Assembly: GCA_965140765.1 (NCBI GenBank)
Contig: OZ223309.1
Span: 2,542,001 to 2,606,000 of the forward strand
Direction: 5' to 3'
Origin: Sunxiuqinia sp963678245
GTDB taxonomy: Bacteria; Bacteroidota; Bacteroidia; Bacteroidales; Prolixibacteraceae
DNA: 64,000 nt
Position 1 is the stretch's first letter. The number at the start of each line of letters is the position of its first letter. The notes under the pieces are model-generated. The model was not told the origin of the DNA, did no database searches, and was given only the letters and a program-made list of their open reading frames with translations. Of the stretch, positions 18,720 to 26,958 are shown piece by piece. Made by a program: the position numbers and the translations under genes.

Positions 18720-19034
18720 AATGTTCCATTTTAGCTTTATTAATTTAAAATAAGCTCATTCAATTGCAAAACTACATCTTTATATGATCGGTTGTACAAA
18801 TCAACATCTTTAATATCTTAAAAAAGTGAGCATTTTCTTCAGGTTGAGAGAACTTAGGATAACAAAAAGTTAGACGAAGTAAAAAAACGCATAAATTACT
18901 AGCTTACGCGCTTTTAAGTCCTTTTATTCCTCAACCGCCAACTCAGTTGGATTCGCTTGGCTCAATAAAACTCGCCCTCTGTTCTGATTAATACAATAGC
19001 ACTCTACAATTTCAATTCCCAATATTATTACATA
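18720..19034. other. Gene-free region between the Lys-rich gene and the M64 peptidase gene
   Basis: These 315 bases hold no open frame with recognisable content. The part nearest 18720 should contain the promoter of the Lys-rich gene. The part near 19034 should contain the 3' end of the peptidase transcript, but I see no clear hairpin. Confidence 0.5.
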
Positions 19035-20318
19035 TTATTGGCAGTGCCATTCAATTACTTTTTCGATCGCTTGTTGGCAAACCGGGCAAAATTCTTTGGC
19101 TTCATTGGTTTTCATGCGACAGTCCATCATTGGGCTATAAATTCCTTTTGCCAGATACCCCCCCCCTTCAAAAACACCCACCATTTTACTATTGGCAACA
19201 TTTCTAGGCGTTGGCTGTGGCGTGCCTTCTTCAATCAAATCCATCCATTTTGATTCAAAATTAACCAAAGTAGTAATATTCGGTTCCCAAGGCTCCACCT
19301 CCAAATTATAATAATCAGCATAAGCTACATCAGAAGTATAATACTCATCAGCTAATCCAGCAAAGCCATGTCCGAATTCATGAACAAATACAATTTCGGA
19401 TAAACGATCGTCAACTGACGTCAGTGACAGATAGTTGTAAAATCCACCGCCACCATATCTATCGGTATTTACCAACACGTAAATATGATCATATGGCACG
19501 ACAGCTGCGGCATCGTGAATTGCATGCATATCTTGTGAAGTTAGGTAGCGCGGTGTATCAAAGGTGTAAAAATTGGAGTTAAAAGCTGTATTCTTATAAA
19601 TGTGCTCACCTGGCACATCAGTTCCCGATTCATCAGATGGTACCTCAACAGTATAAACGTTAAAATCATCTTTATGCATACTAAACGGAGCAGCAGAAAA
19701 CAAGGCATCGATCATCCGCCTGGCATCGGCTTCAAATTTATCCATCTCTTCTGAAGTATAGCCTTCCGACAAAATAACCAGATCAACCTTTTTCTTGGGT
19801 TCCCCGCTGTCTATAATTTTTTCTGACTTCAGACTCTTCGGATTTTCACTCAGAATAAAATAGTTTTTGGGATCTATATCAGTCGAATAAACGCTTACAA
19901 ATTCTCCTTCCCAGTTTCGCTCTTCGACAACAAAAGAGCACACTTTTTTAGGAAATGGTAAAATAGCCACTTGGTAAAAACTACGCTTTTGTTTTTTTGC
20001 CTCATCAGTGGTTTGCCACTCTTGAAAAATAGGACAGAATCCTTTTGAAAAAATTAACTCGTTTGACTCTTTGTCGAAAAGCTGATACCGATAGGTTCCA
20101 AAATCAAATTCGTCAATTAAATTAAAATGCGAACCGCCATAATTAGGCTCCTTCTTTAACTGCTCCAGAATAACTTCAGCCGTATCAGCCGTTCCGGTCA
20201 ACAAGTAATCAATACGCAAAGTCTTGTTTATAAAATAGTCCGAAAACTGAGGTTTCGCCAATAGAACCCCGGATGTAAAAACAATCAACAAGCTGATAAG
20301 CATCCATTTTCTAATCAT
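19035..20318 (-). CDS. Secreted M64-family metallopeptidase (IgA-peptidase-like)
   Basis: This 427-residue protein has a signal peptide (residues 1-21, ending LLAKP) and then an N-terminal beta domain and a metalloprotease domain. The zinc site is HEFGHGFAGLAD with H313, E314 and H317 and a downstream Asp ligand D324, the M64 signature. The tail holds several Cys (MMDCRM, FCPVCQ) that may form disulfides. M64 members are named after a Clostridium IgA protease, but most Bacteroidota homologues have no known substrate. The coding strand contains a run of nine G at 19158-19166 encoding Gly 385-387; slippage there would remove the last 40 residues. It is a single-gene unit, divergent from the channel gene. 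Confidence 0.87.
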   Translation of the reverse strand: MIRKWMLISLLIVFTSGVLLAKPQFSDYFINKTLRIDYLLTGTADTAEVILEQLKKEPNYGGSHFNLIDEFDFGTYRYQLFDKESNELIFSKGFCPIFQEWQTTDEAKKQKRSFYQVAILPFPKKVCSFVVEERNWEGEFVSVYSTDIDPKNYFILSENPKSLKSEKIIDSGEPKKKVDLVILSEGYTSEEMDKFEADARRMIDALFSAAPFSMHKDDFNVYTVEVPSDESGTDVPGEHIYKNTAFNSNFYTFDTPRYLTSQDMHAIHDAAAVVPYDHIYVLVNTDRYGGGGFYNYLSLTSVDDRLSEIVFVHEFGHGFAGLADEYYTSDVAYADYYNLEVEPWEPNITTLVNFESKWMDLIEEGTPQPTPRNVANSKMVGVFEGGGYLAKGIYSPMMDCRMKTNEAKEFCPVCQQAIEKVIEWHCQ

Positions 20319-20385
20319 AACAAAATCATTAATTTTAGCGTCTAATTTAGGAACAAATTAATTAGAATAAATTGATATTCGTCAG

Positions 20386-21663
20386 ATGAATTACTTACTA
20401 GATCTTTTTAGAACAATTTTATCAGACTTAGGTGTCCCTGAGAACAGTGCTAATCACATTTCAATTTTTGCATGCCTCCTTGTTTTGGCATTGGTTTCGT
20501 ACCTTGCTCAGTGGACAACCAGAATAGTGCTAGCTAATATTGTCCACCAGTTTGTTCAAAAGACAAAAACCCAGTGGGATGATTTTATGGTTCAGCGAAA
20601 AGTATTTAGCGCTTTGGCTCATCTTTCATCTGCACTCATTATCTATTACGCTTCTGGTTTTTCTGATAGTGAATTAGTCAACAAGCTACTTTATGGTTTT
20701 TCACGAATTTACTTTATCGGAATCTTTACCTTCTTTACAATACGAACTGGTAATGCTGCCAACGATATCTACCAAACTACTCCATACGCTATCAACCGTC
20801 CAATCAAAGGATATATCCAGCTGTTTCAAATATTGATCTTTTGTGTAGCAATCATCTTTGTCATTTCAGTCCTTATTGACAAAACACCTCTCTATCTGCT
20901 TGGTGGATTGGGAGCCATCGCGGCCGTATTACTGTTAGTTTTCAAGGATACAATTTTAAGCCTTGTAGCTAGTATTCAGCTGTCGGCCAACAAAATGCTG
21001 AAACCCGGGGACTGGATTGCAATGCCCAGCCACAATGCTGACGGAACAGTAATTGACATTAGCTTAAATACAGTTAAAGTCCAGAACTGGGATAAAACGA
21101 TTACGACCATTCCGACCTATGCGTTAGTGTCCGAATCATTCAATAACTGGATTGGCATGGAGGAATCGGGGGGTCGCAGAATTAAACGATCAGTAAACCT
21201 GGATATGCGTAGTGTCCGTTTTTGTGATAAAGCAACACTCGAAAAATTAAGTCATTTTTATTTGCTGAAAGATTATCTGGAAGAGCGAGAAAAGGAGATC
21301 AAAGCGTTCAATAACAATCTTAAAATAGAAGATGGTGACGTATACAATGGACGCAGGCAAACCAACCTTGGAATTTTCCGACGTTACCTTGAAAACTACC
21401 TTCGCCAACATCCGATGATTCACCAGGAACTCACTTTCCTTGTTCGTCATTTACAGCCATCGGAAAAAGGATTACCGCTAGAGTTTTATGTTTTCAGCAA
21501 AGACCAGAATTGGGCTAAGTACGAAGCCATTCAGGCTGATATCATGGATCACATTTTAGCGATATTACCCGAATTCGGACTCCGTGTTTTTCAAAACCCA
21601 AGTGGTTACGACATATCAGACTACATCAGTCAATCCAACCACTCACAAAAAAATAGCAAGTAA
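20386..21663 (+). CDS. MscS-family mechanosensitive channel (YbdG-like)
   Basis: This 425-residue membrane protein has about five hydrophobic helices in the first 200 residues. The conserved pore helix and beta domain follow (GGLGAIAAVLLLVFKDTILS, then KMLKPGDWI and VQNWDKTITTIPTYALV). Length and the FNNWIGMEESGGRRIKR segment resemble E. coli YbdG rather than the shorter MscS. It should open under osmotic downshock in the inner membrane. It is transcribed alone; its start is 67 bases from the divergent peptidase gene. Confidence 0.88.
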   Translation: MNYLLDLFRTILSDLGVPENSANHISIFACLLVLALVSYLAQWTTRIVLANIVHQFVQKTKTQWDDFMVQRKVFSALAHLSSALIIYYASGFSDSELVNKLLYGFSRIYFIGIFTFFTIRTGNAANDIYQTTPYAINRPIKGYIQLFQILIFCVAIIFVISVLIDKTPLYLLGGLGAIAAVLLLVFKDTILSLVASIQLSANKMLKPGDWIAMPSHNADGTVIDISLNTVKVQNWDKTITTIPTYALVSESFNNWIGMEESGGRRIKRSVNLDMRSVRFCDKATLEKLSHFYLLKDYLEEREKEIKAFNNNLKIEDGDVYNGRRQTNLGIFRRYLENYLRQHPMIHQELTFLVRHLQPSEKGLPLEFYVFSKDQNWAKYEAIQADIMDHILAILPEFGLRVFQNPSGYDISDYISQSNHSQKNSK

Positions 21664-21722
21664 ATGATTCGGGAAATGCTATTGCATGAGAAAGTATCAA
21701 TTAGAATATGAAAAAAATAGTA

Positions 21723-21730
21723 TACTTTTG
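21723..21730 (+). promoter_or_regulatory. -7 promoter box of the first Lrp/AsnC gene
   Basis: TACTTTTG fits TAnnTTTG exactly. Transcription would start near 21737 and give a long leader of about 147 bases before ATG 21884. No good TTG element was found at the usual distance. Confidence 0.4.
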
Positions 21731-21883
21731 CCGACCTAAATTTGAACCAACTTATTACTCATATATTACAAGCATCTGCTTATAAATTATTACTAAAGAC
21801 TTAAAAAGTTATCCGATTATTTATAATTTATTGGGTTTTTATATCTTTAACTTTTAATTTCAAAGTTGAAAAATATAACCAGA

Positions 21884-22363
21884 ATGAATAAAGAAAATAC
21901 AAATCCGCTGCCACAAATAGATGAATTAGATGAAAAAATTCTACGGCTTATTACTAAAAATGCCCGTATTCCATTTTTGGAGGTTGCCCGGGAGTGCGGT
22001 GTATCCGGAGCTGCTATTCATCAGCGCGTACAAAGGCTTCTAAATTTAGGCGTTGTTTCCGGTAGTGAATTCATTGTTAATCCATCAAAATTGGGTTACA
22101 ACACCTGTGCATACATGGGATTATTCCTTGAGAAAGCAAAGTTCCATGCTTCGGTAGTAGAAGCGTTAAGTAAAATCCCGGAAATTGTAGAGTGCCATTA
22201 CACAACGGGATCGTATGCTATTTTTGTAAAAATTCAAACAAAAACCAACAATGATTTGAAACGAATCATTGATGAAGAAATGCAGGACATTGAAGGTATC
22301 GCACGCACAGAGACATTCATTTCGTTAGAAATGGAATTTAAACGACAAGTACCAATCAAATAG
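21884..22363 (+). CDS. Lrp/AsnC-family transcriptional regulator (paralogue 1)
   Basis: An upstream TTG at 21866 is in frame, but ATG 21884 (MNKENTNPLPQ) is the natural start, giving 159 residues. An N-terminal winged helix-turn-helix (LDEKILRLITKNARIPFLEVA, then GVSGAAIHQRVQRL) is followed by the RAM/AsnC ligand-binding domain (about 70-155). Members bind amino acids and act as octamers on DNA. It is clearly paralogous to the regulator at 29671-30138: both share KNAR-PF, the segment IPEIVECHYTTG-YAIFVK and the tail FKRQVPI. A strong terminator follows. Its targets are unknown; ornithine or other amino-acid genes are reasonable guesses. Confidence 0.9.
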   Translation: MNKENTNPLPQIDELDEKILRLITKNARIPFLEVARECGVSGAAIHQRVQRLLNLGVVSGSEFIVNPSKLGYNTCAYMGLFLEKAKFHASVVEALSKIPEIVECHYTTGSYAIFVKIQTKTNNDLKRIIDEEMQDIEGIARTETFISLEMEFKRQVPIK

Positions 22364-22389
22364 AAACAAACAATTACCAAACCATATAG

Positions 22390-22417
22390 AAACGCCTCAT
22401 TTGGGGCGTTTTTTTAT
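22390..22417 (+). terminator. Terminator of the first Lrp/AsnC gene
   Basis: The stem AACGCC/GGGCGTT closes a short loop and is followed by seven T. It lies 27 bases after the stop codon. Confidence 0.75.
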
Positions 22418-22618
22418 GCCCTAAATTTTGATTTTCGGTCTGAGCCCTGAATACCCCTCCGATTCACCACTCTCTAAAAGCCACTTATTCAAAACCTTCT
22501 ATCCTGAGTGAAAGAGAACAATTAAAGCCGATAAGAGAGATTTGCTTTCAATTTTACTCTATTTAGCCCGCGACAGCAAAAGAGAGTATGCAGAAAAAAA
22601 CAGGATGTTGCATTGAAA

Positions 22619-23242
22619 TTACGAAAGTCTGGCACTAATCAATTTGATAAACTCTTCGCGGGTAGCAACCCGTTCAAAAGCACCGGTAAAATCAGACGTT
22701 GTTGTTATCGAATGTTGTTTTTGTACTCCCCGCATCTGCATGCACAAATGCTGAGCCTCAATAACGACAGCAACCCCAAGCGGATTTAAGGTTTCCTGTA
22801 TACATTCTTTTATCTGAAGGGTTAGCCGTTCCTGCACCTGCAATCGACGGGAGAAAGCATCAACAACCCGGGCAATTTTGCTCAGTCCGGTAATATATCC
22901 ATTGGGTATGTATCCAACATGCGCCTTACCAATAAATGGCAACATATGATGTTCACACATCGAGTAAATTTCAATATCTTTCACAATTACCATCTGACGA
23001 TAATCTTCTTTAAACGTGGCCGAACGCAACATAGCTTCAGGATCTTGCTCATATCCTTGCAATAAATATTGCATTGCTTTAGCAACTCGTAGCGGAGTCT
23101 TTTCCAGGCCTTCGCGCGATATATCCTCTCCTAACAAACTAATTATTTCCCGGTAATGCCCACTTATTTTCTCCGTATTTTCACTGTTAAATCTTTCGAT
23201 GCGGCGATAACCGCTTTGCTCACCATTAAATGATTCTTCCAT
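22619..23242 (-). CDS. folE: GTP cyclohydrolase I
   Basis: The longest frame begins at a TTG (23284), but a TACTTTTG promoter box at 23289-23296 puts the start of transcription near 23282. ATG 23242 is therefore the better start, giving 207 residues (MEESFNGEQSGYRR). The zinc site and active site are visible as C96 and H98/H99 in MCEHHMLPF and C167 in HLCMQMRG. FolE converts GTP to dihydroneopterin triphosphate, the entry to tetrahydrofolate, in a homodecamer in the cytoplasm. It stands alone, convergent with the Lrp gene. Confidence 0.93.
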   Translation of the reverse strand: MEESFNGEQSGYRRIERFNSENTEKISGHYREIISLLGEDISREGLEKTPLRVAKAMQYLLQGYEQDPEAMLRSATFKEDYRQMVIVKDIEIYSMCEHHMLPFIGKAHVGYIPNGYITGLSKIARVVDAFSRRLQVQERLTLQIKECIQETLNPLGVAVVIEAQHLCMQMRGVQKQHSITTTSDFTGAFERVATREEFIKLISARLS

Positions 23243-23288
23243 ATCAAAATGCTCCCCGTTGATTTTTTGATCCGAATAATGCAAACAG

Positions 23289-23296
23289 CAAAAGTA
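23289..23296 (-). promoter_or_regulatory. -7 promoter box of folE
   Basis: The minus strand reads TACTTTTG, a perfect TAnnTTTG element. It decides the folE start because the upstream TTG codon would fall at or before the start of transcription. Confidence 0.5.
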
Positions 23297-23522
23297 AAAA
23301 CTTATCCTTTTAATTCATAAATCAGATGAAATTATCAATCAATAAGCTCTTTTGATTACTTTATTTTTACCGTTAACCTTCTCAAAACGAGAAGAAATAA
23401 TATTTTTGTGGCAAAAAAATTAAAATATATTGCATAGACGACACAATAATTTTAACATTTTTTAAGTTTGAGTTGCAAACTCAGTAAACTAAAACCTACT
23501 TAGGTAGTTAAATCTTACTTAT

Positions 23523-24488
23523 ATGATCGTTGTTACAGGAGCTGCAGGATTCATTGGAAGTTATATGGTGGGAAAGCTTAATCAGAAAGGATTTCAGGAT
23601 TTAATCCTTGTTGACAAATTCAATGACCCCTTAAAAATATCGAACTACATTTCGAAAACGTACAATCAACTGCTTGACCGCGATAACTTTTTCGAGTGGC
23701 TCAATGACAATCACCAATTTGTCCAATGTGTCATCCACCTTGGCGCAAGAACCGATACCATCGGACAAGAACCTGAAATATACAAGCAACTCAATTTTGA
23801 CTATTCGAAACGTATTTGGAAAAGCTGTGTGCAATTTGGATTGCCTTTAATTTATGCCTCGTCAGCTTCAACTTATGGCGACGGCGAATTTGGATTTGAC
23901 GATGATCATCAGCTTGTTGATCAATTCAAACCACTAAATTGTTATGCACAATCAAAACACGATTTTGATCTTTGGGCTCTGGCACAAGAAAAAAAGCCGT
24001 ATTTCTGGGCTGGGTTAAAATTCTTTAATGTTTTTGGCCCAAACGAATATCACAAAGGGAGAATGGCTTCTGTTGTTTACCAAGCATTTAATCGTGTTTC
24101 TGAAACACAAAAAATGACTTTATTTCGCTCTCACCGCCCGGCATACAAAGATGGAGAACAAGCACGCGATTTTATCTATGTAGACGATGTCGCCGATGTG
24201 ATGTTGCATTTTATGAAAACCCGCAAACATTCAGGAATCTACAACGTGGGAACAGGAACTGCCAGAACTTACGTCGATTTGGCCAAAGCTGTTTTCAAAG
24301 CCATGGACATGAAAGAAGACATTAGTTTTGTTGACACACCTGAGGATATCCGCGACAATTATCAATATTACACCTGTGCTAAAATTGAGAAATTGAGAAA
24401 AATCGGTTACAACAGACCGTTCACGAAGTTAGAAGATGCTATTGACGATTACATCAAATCTTATTTAGCAGCAGAGTACTGTTATTAA
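23523..24488 (+). CDS. hldD: ADP-L-glycero-D-manno-heptose 6-epimerase
   Basis: This 321-residue extended SDR has the NAD(P) motif GAAGFIGS at residues 6-13, the substrate-region segment HLGARTDT, SSASTYGDGE and the catalytic Tyr/Lys in NCYAQSKHDFD. The motif FFNVFGPNEYHKGRMASVVY and the later QARDFIYVDDVADV are typical of HldD/RfaD. It epimerises ADP-D-glycero-D-manno-heptose for the inner core of lipopolysaccharide. It is a single gene here; no other heptose genes are adjacent. A near-palindrome (GAGTTGCAAACTC) lies about 50 bases upstream. Confidence 0.9.
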   Translation: MIVVTGAAGFIGSYMVGKLNQKGFQDLILVDKFNDPLKISNYISKTYNQLLDRDNFFEWLNDNHQFVQCVIHLGARTDTIGQEPEIYKQLNFDYSKRIWKSCVQFGLPLIYASSASTYGDGEFGFDDDHQLVDQFKPLNCYAQSKHDFDLWALAQEKKPYFWAGLKFFNVFGPNEYHKGRMASVVYQAFNRVSETQKMTLFRSHRPAYKDGEQARDFIYVDDVADVMLHFMKTRKHSGIYNVGTGTARTYVDLAKAVFKAMDMKEDISFVDTPEDIRDNYQYYTCAKIEKLRKIGYNRPFTKLEDAIDDYIKSYLAAEYCY

Positions 24489-24564
24489 TTCGGGAAGCAG
24501 CACGAAAGCACGATATTCGAAGAACTTGAAACTTGCAACTGGAAACCCAATACTAGCAACTCCC

Positions 24565-25332
24565 TTAGTGGTCGCGCGTAAAAACCCACTCTATTTCTTT
24601 CGAAAGGTCATTATTGAAATAATATCCATCCAAATCAAAAGCCTTTAAATCCTCTGGATTTGTAATCCGATTTTGAATGATAAACCGGCACATTAACCCA
24701 CGCGCTCTTTTTGCATAAAACGAGATCATTTTATATTTCCCGTTTTTCAGGTCTTTAAAAGCCGGAGTAATAATTTCAGAGCTGATCTTTTTCTTATCGA
24801 TCGCCTTAAAATATTCATTTGAAGCCAAATTAATCAATGAGCCGCTAGCCGCTTTCAGTTCCCTATTGATTGCCTTTGTAATCTTCTCCTGCCAAAAATC
24901 ATACAGGTTATTTCCACCATCAACCCCAAATTTAGTTCCCATTTCCAACCGGTAAGGCTGAATGAGATCTAATGGTTTCAACACGCCATAAAGCCCCGAC
25001 AATATTCTGATTTTTTCCTGAGCGACTTCAAAATCCTTGTCAGTAAAATTTTCAGCTTCCATCCCTTGATATACATCTCCGGTAAAAGCCAACACCGCTT
25101 GCTTTGCATTTTCTGGAGTAAACGGAGTCTTCCACTTTCGGTTACGCTCAAAGTTCAGTTCACCCAGCTTATCAGAAATCCTCATCAACTCAGACAACTC
25201 TTTAGGTGAAAGTTTTTTCAGCTCTTTATGAATCTGACGCGATTCTTTTAGAAAAGAAGGTTGAGAATATTTTTCAGTAGCCGGCTTTGTTTCAAAGTCC
25301 AACGACTTTGCGGGTGAAATAACTATCAGCAT
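24565..25332 (-). CDS. yaaA: Peroxide stress protein YaaA
   Basis: This 255-residue DUF328/YaaA-family protein has the expected length. Diagnostic segments are the N-terminal MLIVISPAKSLDF, then LSGLYGVLKPLDLIQPYRLEMG and YAKRARGLMCRFII near the C-terminus. In E. coli YaaA lowers free intracellular iron and limits DNA damage during peroxide stress and can bind DNA. It lies 51 bases downstream of rlmD in the same direction, so the two may be co-transcribed. Confidence 0.92.
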   Translation of the reverse strand: MLIVISPAKSLDFETKPATEKYSQPSFLKESRQIHKELKKLSPKELSELMRISDKLGELNFERNRKWKTPFTPENAKQAVLAFTGDVYQGMEAENFTDKDFEVAQEKIRILSGLYGVLKPLDLIQPYRLEMGTKFGVDGGNNLYDFWQEKITKAINRELKAASGSLINLASNEYFKAIDKKKISSEIITPAFKDLKNGKYKMISFYAKRARGLMCRFIIQNRITNPEDLKAFDLDGYYFNNDLSKEIEWVFTRDH

Positions 25333-25383
25333 AACATTTGTTTTTGTGCTTTTTAAACAAGCGGAACAATTGAAAAGTTTAGC

Positions 25384-26793
25384 TTATTTTCGCTCCAGCA
25401 AAACCACATTTTCAACATGGTGGGTATGCGGAAACATATCAACCGCCTGAACTTTAGTTACCTGATACTTTTCGTCCATCATAGCCAAATCCCGTGCCTG
25501 TGATGCCGGATTACAACTAACATAGACCACCTTTTCGGGAGCAACATTCAAAATGGTATTTACAACATCTTCATGCATGCCCGCCCTCGGAGGATCAGTA
25601 ATAATTACATCAGGAGTCCCATGCGTTGCAATAAATTCATCGCTCAAAACTTCTTTCATATCGCCCGCAAAAAAGCGAGTATTTCCAATGCCATTTATTT
25701 CTGAATTGATTTTGGCATCTTCAATAGCCTCCGGAACATACTCAATACCAACAACTCGTCTAGCTTTTTCGGATACGAAATTTGCAATTGTTCCAGTTCC
25801 GGTATATAAGTCGTAAACGATCTCATCACCAGATAAATTGGCAAATTCGCGAGCCACTTTGTACAACTCATAAGCTTGAGCCGAATTGGTTTGGTAAAAA
25901 CTTTTCGGCCCAATTTTAAACCGTAGTCCTTCCATCTCCTCAAAAATATGATCCGGCCCTTTATAGGCAATCACCTCCTGATCGATTATTGTGTCATTTC
26001 CCTTACTATTAATCACATACATTAACGAAGTCAATTCAGGGAATTCAGCATCAATAGCATTTAGCAATCCTTCCCGTTTTTCAACATCTTCTTGGTAAAA
26101 AGCCAATATCAGCATGTTTTCTCCGGTTGAAGCAGTCCGTATAATCATATTTCGTAAAAAACCTTCCTGTCTCCGAATATCAAAAAACTCTAGCTCATTT
26201 TTAAGCGCATACGATCGGATGAAATTCCGAATTGGATTGGAGGGATCAGGCTGAAGCCAGCACTTTTCAATATCGATTATCTTATCAAACATCCTCGGAA
26301 TATGAAATCCCAGCGCATTCATCGTTACTGGCTCTTCTTCAGAATCAATTTCTTCTATTGTCAACCAGCGTTTATTTGAAAAACTAAATTCAAGCTTATT
26401 CCGGTAAAAAGTGTTTTTCGCTGAACCCATAATCGGACTAACTTCTGGTAACTTAATCTTCCCCAATCTTTTCAACTGATCAACAACCTGCTGTTGCTTA
26501 TAATACAATTGCTTTTCGTAAGGTAAAAATTGCCATTTACAGCCACCGCACACTCCATAGTAATCACAAAATGCTTCTACCCTCTCGGCCGACTTTTCAT
26601 GTACTTTAACCACACGGGCTTCCTGATACTTTTTCCGTTTTTTGGTTACCTGCAAATCCACAATATCTCCTGGTATCGCATGTGTTGTAAATACAACAAT
26701 ATCGTTAACACGCGCAATGGCTTTTCCTTCAGCACCAATGTCGGTTATTGTAACTTGCTCATAAAAAGGCTTCTTTCGGCGGCTTCGTCCCAT
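25384..26793 (-). CDS. rlmD: 23S rRNA (uracil-C5)-methyltransferase, RlmD/RumA family
   Basis: This 469-residue protein begins with a TRAM RNA-binding domain (about 10-65). It then has an iron-sulfur cluster set of Cys: C76, C82, C85 and C178. The Rossmann methyltransferase domain carries YDLYTGTGTIANF and DPPRAGMHEDV, and the catalytic Cys is C427 in YVSCNPASQARDL. The family methylates U1939 (RlmD) or U747 (RlmC) of 23S rRNA; Bacteroidota usually have one or two such paralogues, so the exact site is not certain. The leader from its promoter box is only about 11 bases. Confidence 0.88.
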   Translation of the reverse strand: MGRSRRKKPFYEQVTITDIGAEGKAIARVNDIVVFTTHAIPGDIVDLQVTKKRKKYQEARVVKVHEKSAERVEAFCDYYGVCGGCKWQFLPYEKQLYYKQQQVVDQLKRLGKIKLPEVSPIMGSAKNTFYRNKLEFSFSNKRWLTIEEIDSEEEPVTMNALGFHIPRMFDKIIDIEKCWLQPDPSNPIRNFIRSYALKNELEFFDIRRQEGFLRNMIIRTASTGENMLILAFYQEDVEKREGLLNAIDAEFPELTSLMYVINSKGNDTIIDQEVIAYKGPDHIFEEMEGLRFKIGPKSFYQTNSAQAYELYKVAREFANLSGDEIVYDLYTGTGTIANFVSEKARRVVGIEYVPEAIEDAKINSEINGIGNTRFFAGDMKEVLSDEFIATHGTPDVIITDPPRAGMHEDVVNTILNVAPEKVVYVSCNPASQARDLAMMDEKYQVTKVQAVDMFPHTHHVENVVLLERK

Positions 26794-26810
26794 ACATTTC
26801 TATTTTGGTG

Positions 26811-26818
26811 CAAAAATA
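26811..26818 (-). promoter_or_regulatory. -7 promoter box of rlmD
   Basis: The minus strand reads TATTTTTG, a perfect TAnnTTTG match, 18 bases before the start codon. No TTG element stands out upstream. Confidence 0.4.
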
Positions 26819-26929
26819 GGAAAATAGATGAATGAGCTACTGTCAATCCCCTAAATTGTAAATGAAATGATTAATTAATCCCCGAGTTTCACAACTTAGA
26901 CTTCGCTCCGTTTTTCTGATGGATTCTTT

Positions 26930-26937
26930 TATCTTTG
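26930..26937 (+). promoter_or_regulatory. -7 promoter box of the ABC-F gene
   Basis: TATCTTTG is a perfect TAnnTTTG element. It covers the upstream in-frame TTG at 26935, which therefore cannot be the start codon; ATG 26959 remains. Confidence 0.45.
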
Positions 26938-26958
26938 CACTTCAATTTTTTATGTGTT

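Noticed and set aside
23243..23284. TTG start of folE, 14 codons upstream of the chosen ATG.
   Set aside because: A perfect promoter box at 23289-23296 places the start of transcription at about this codon.
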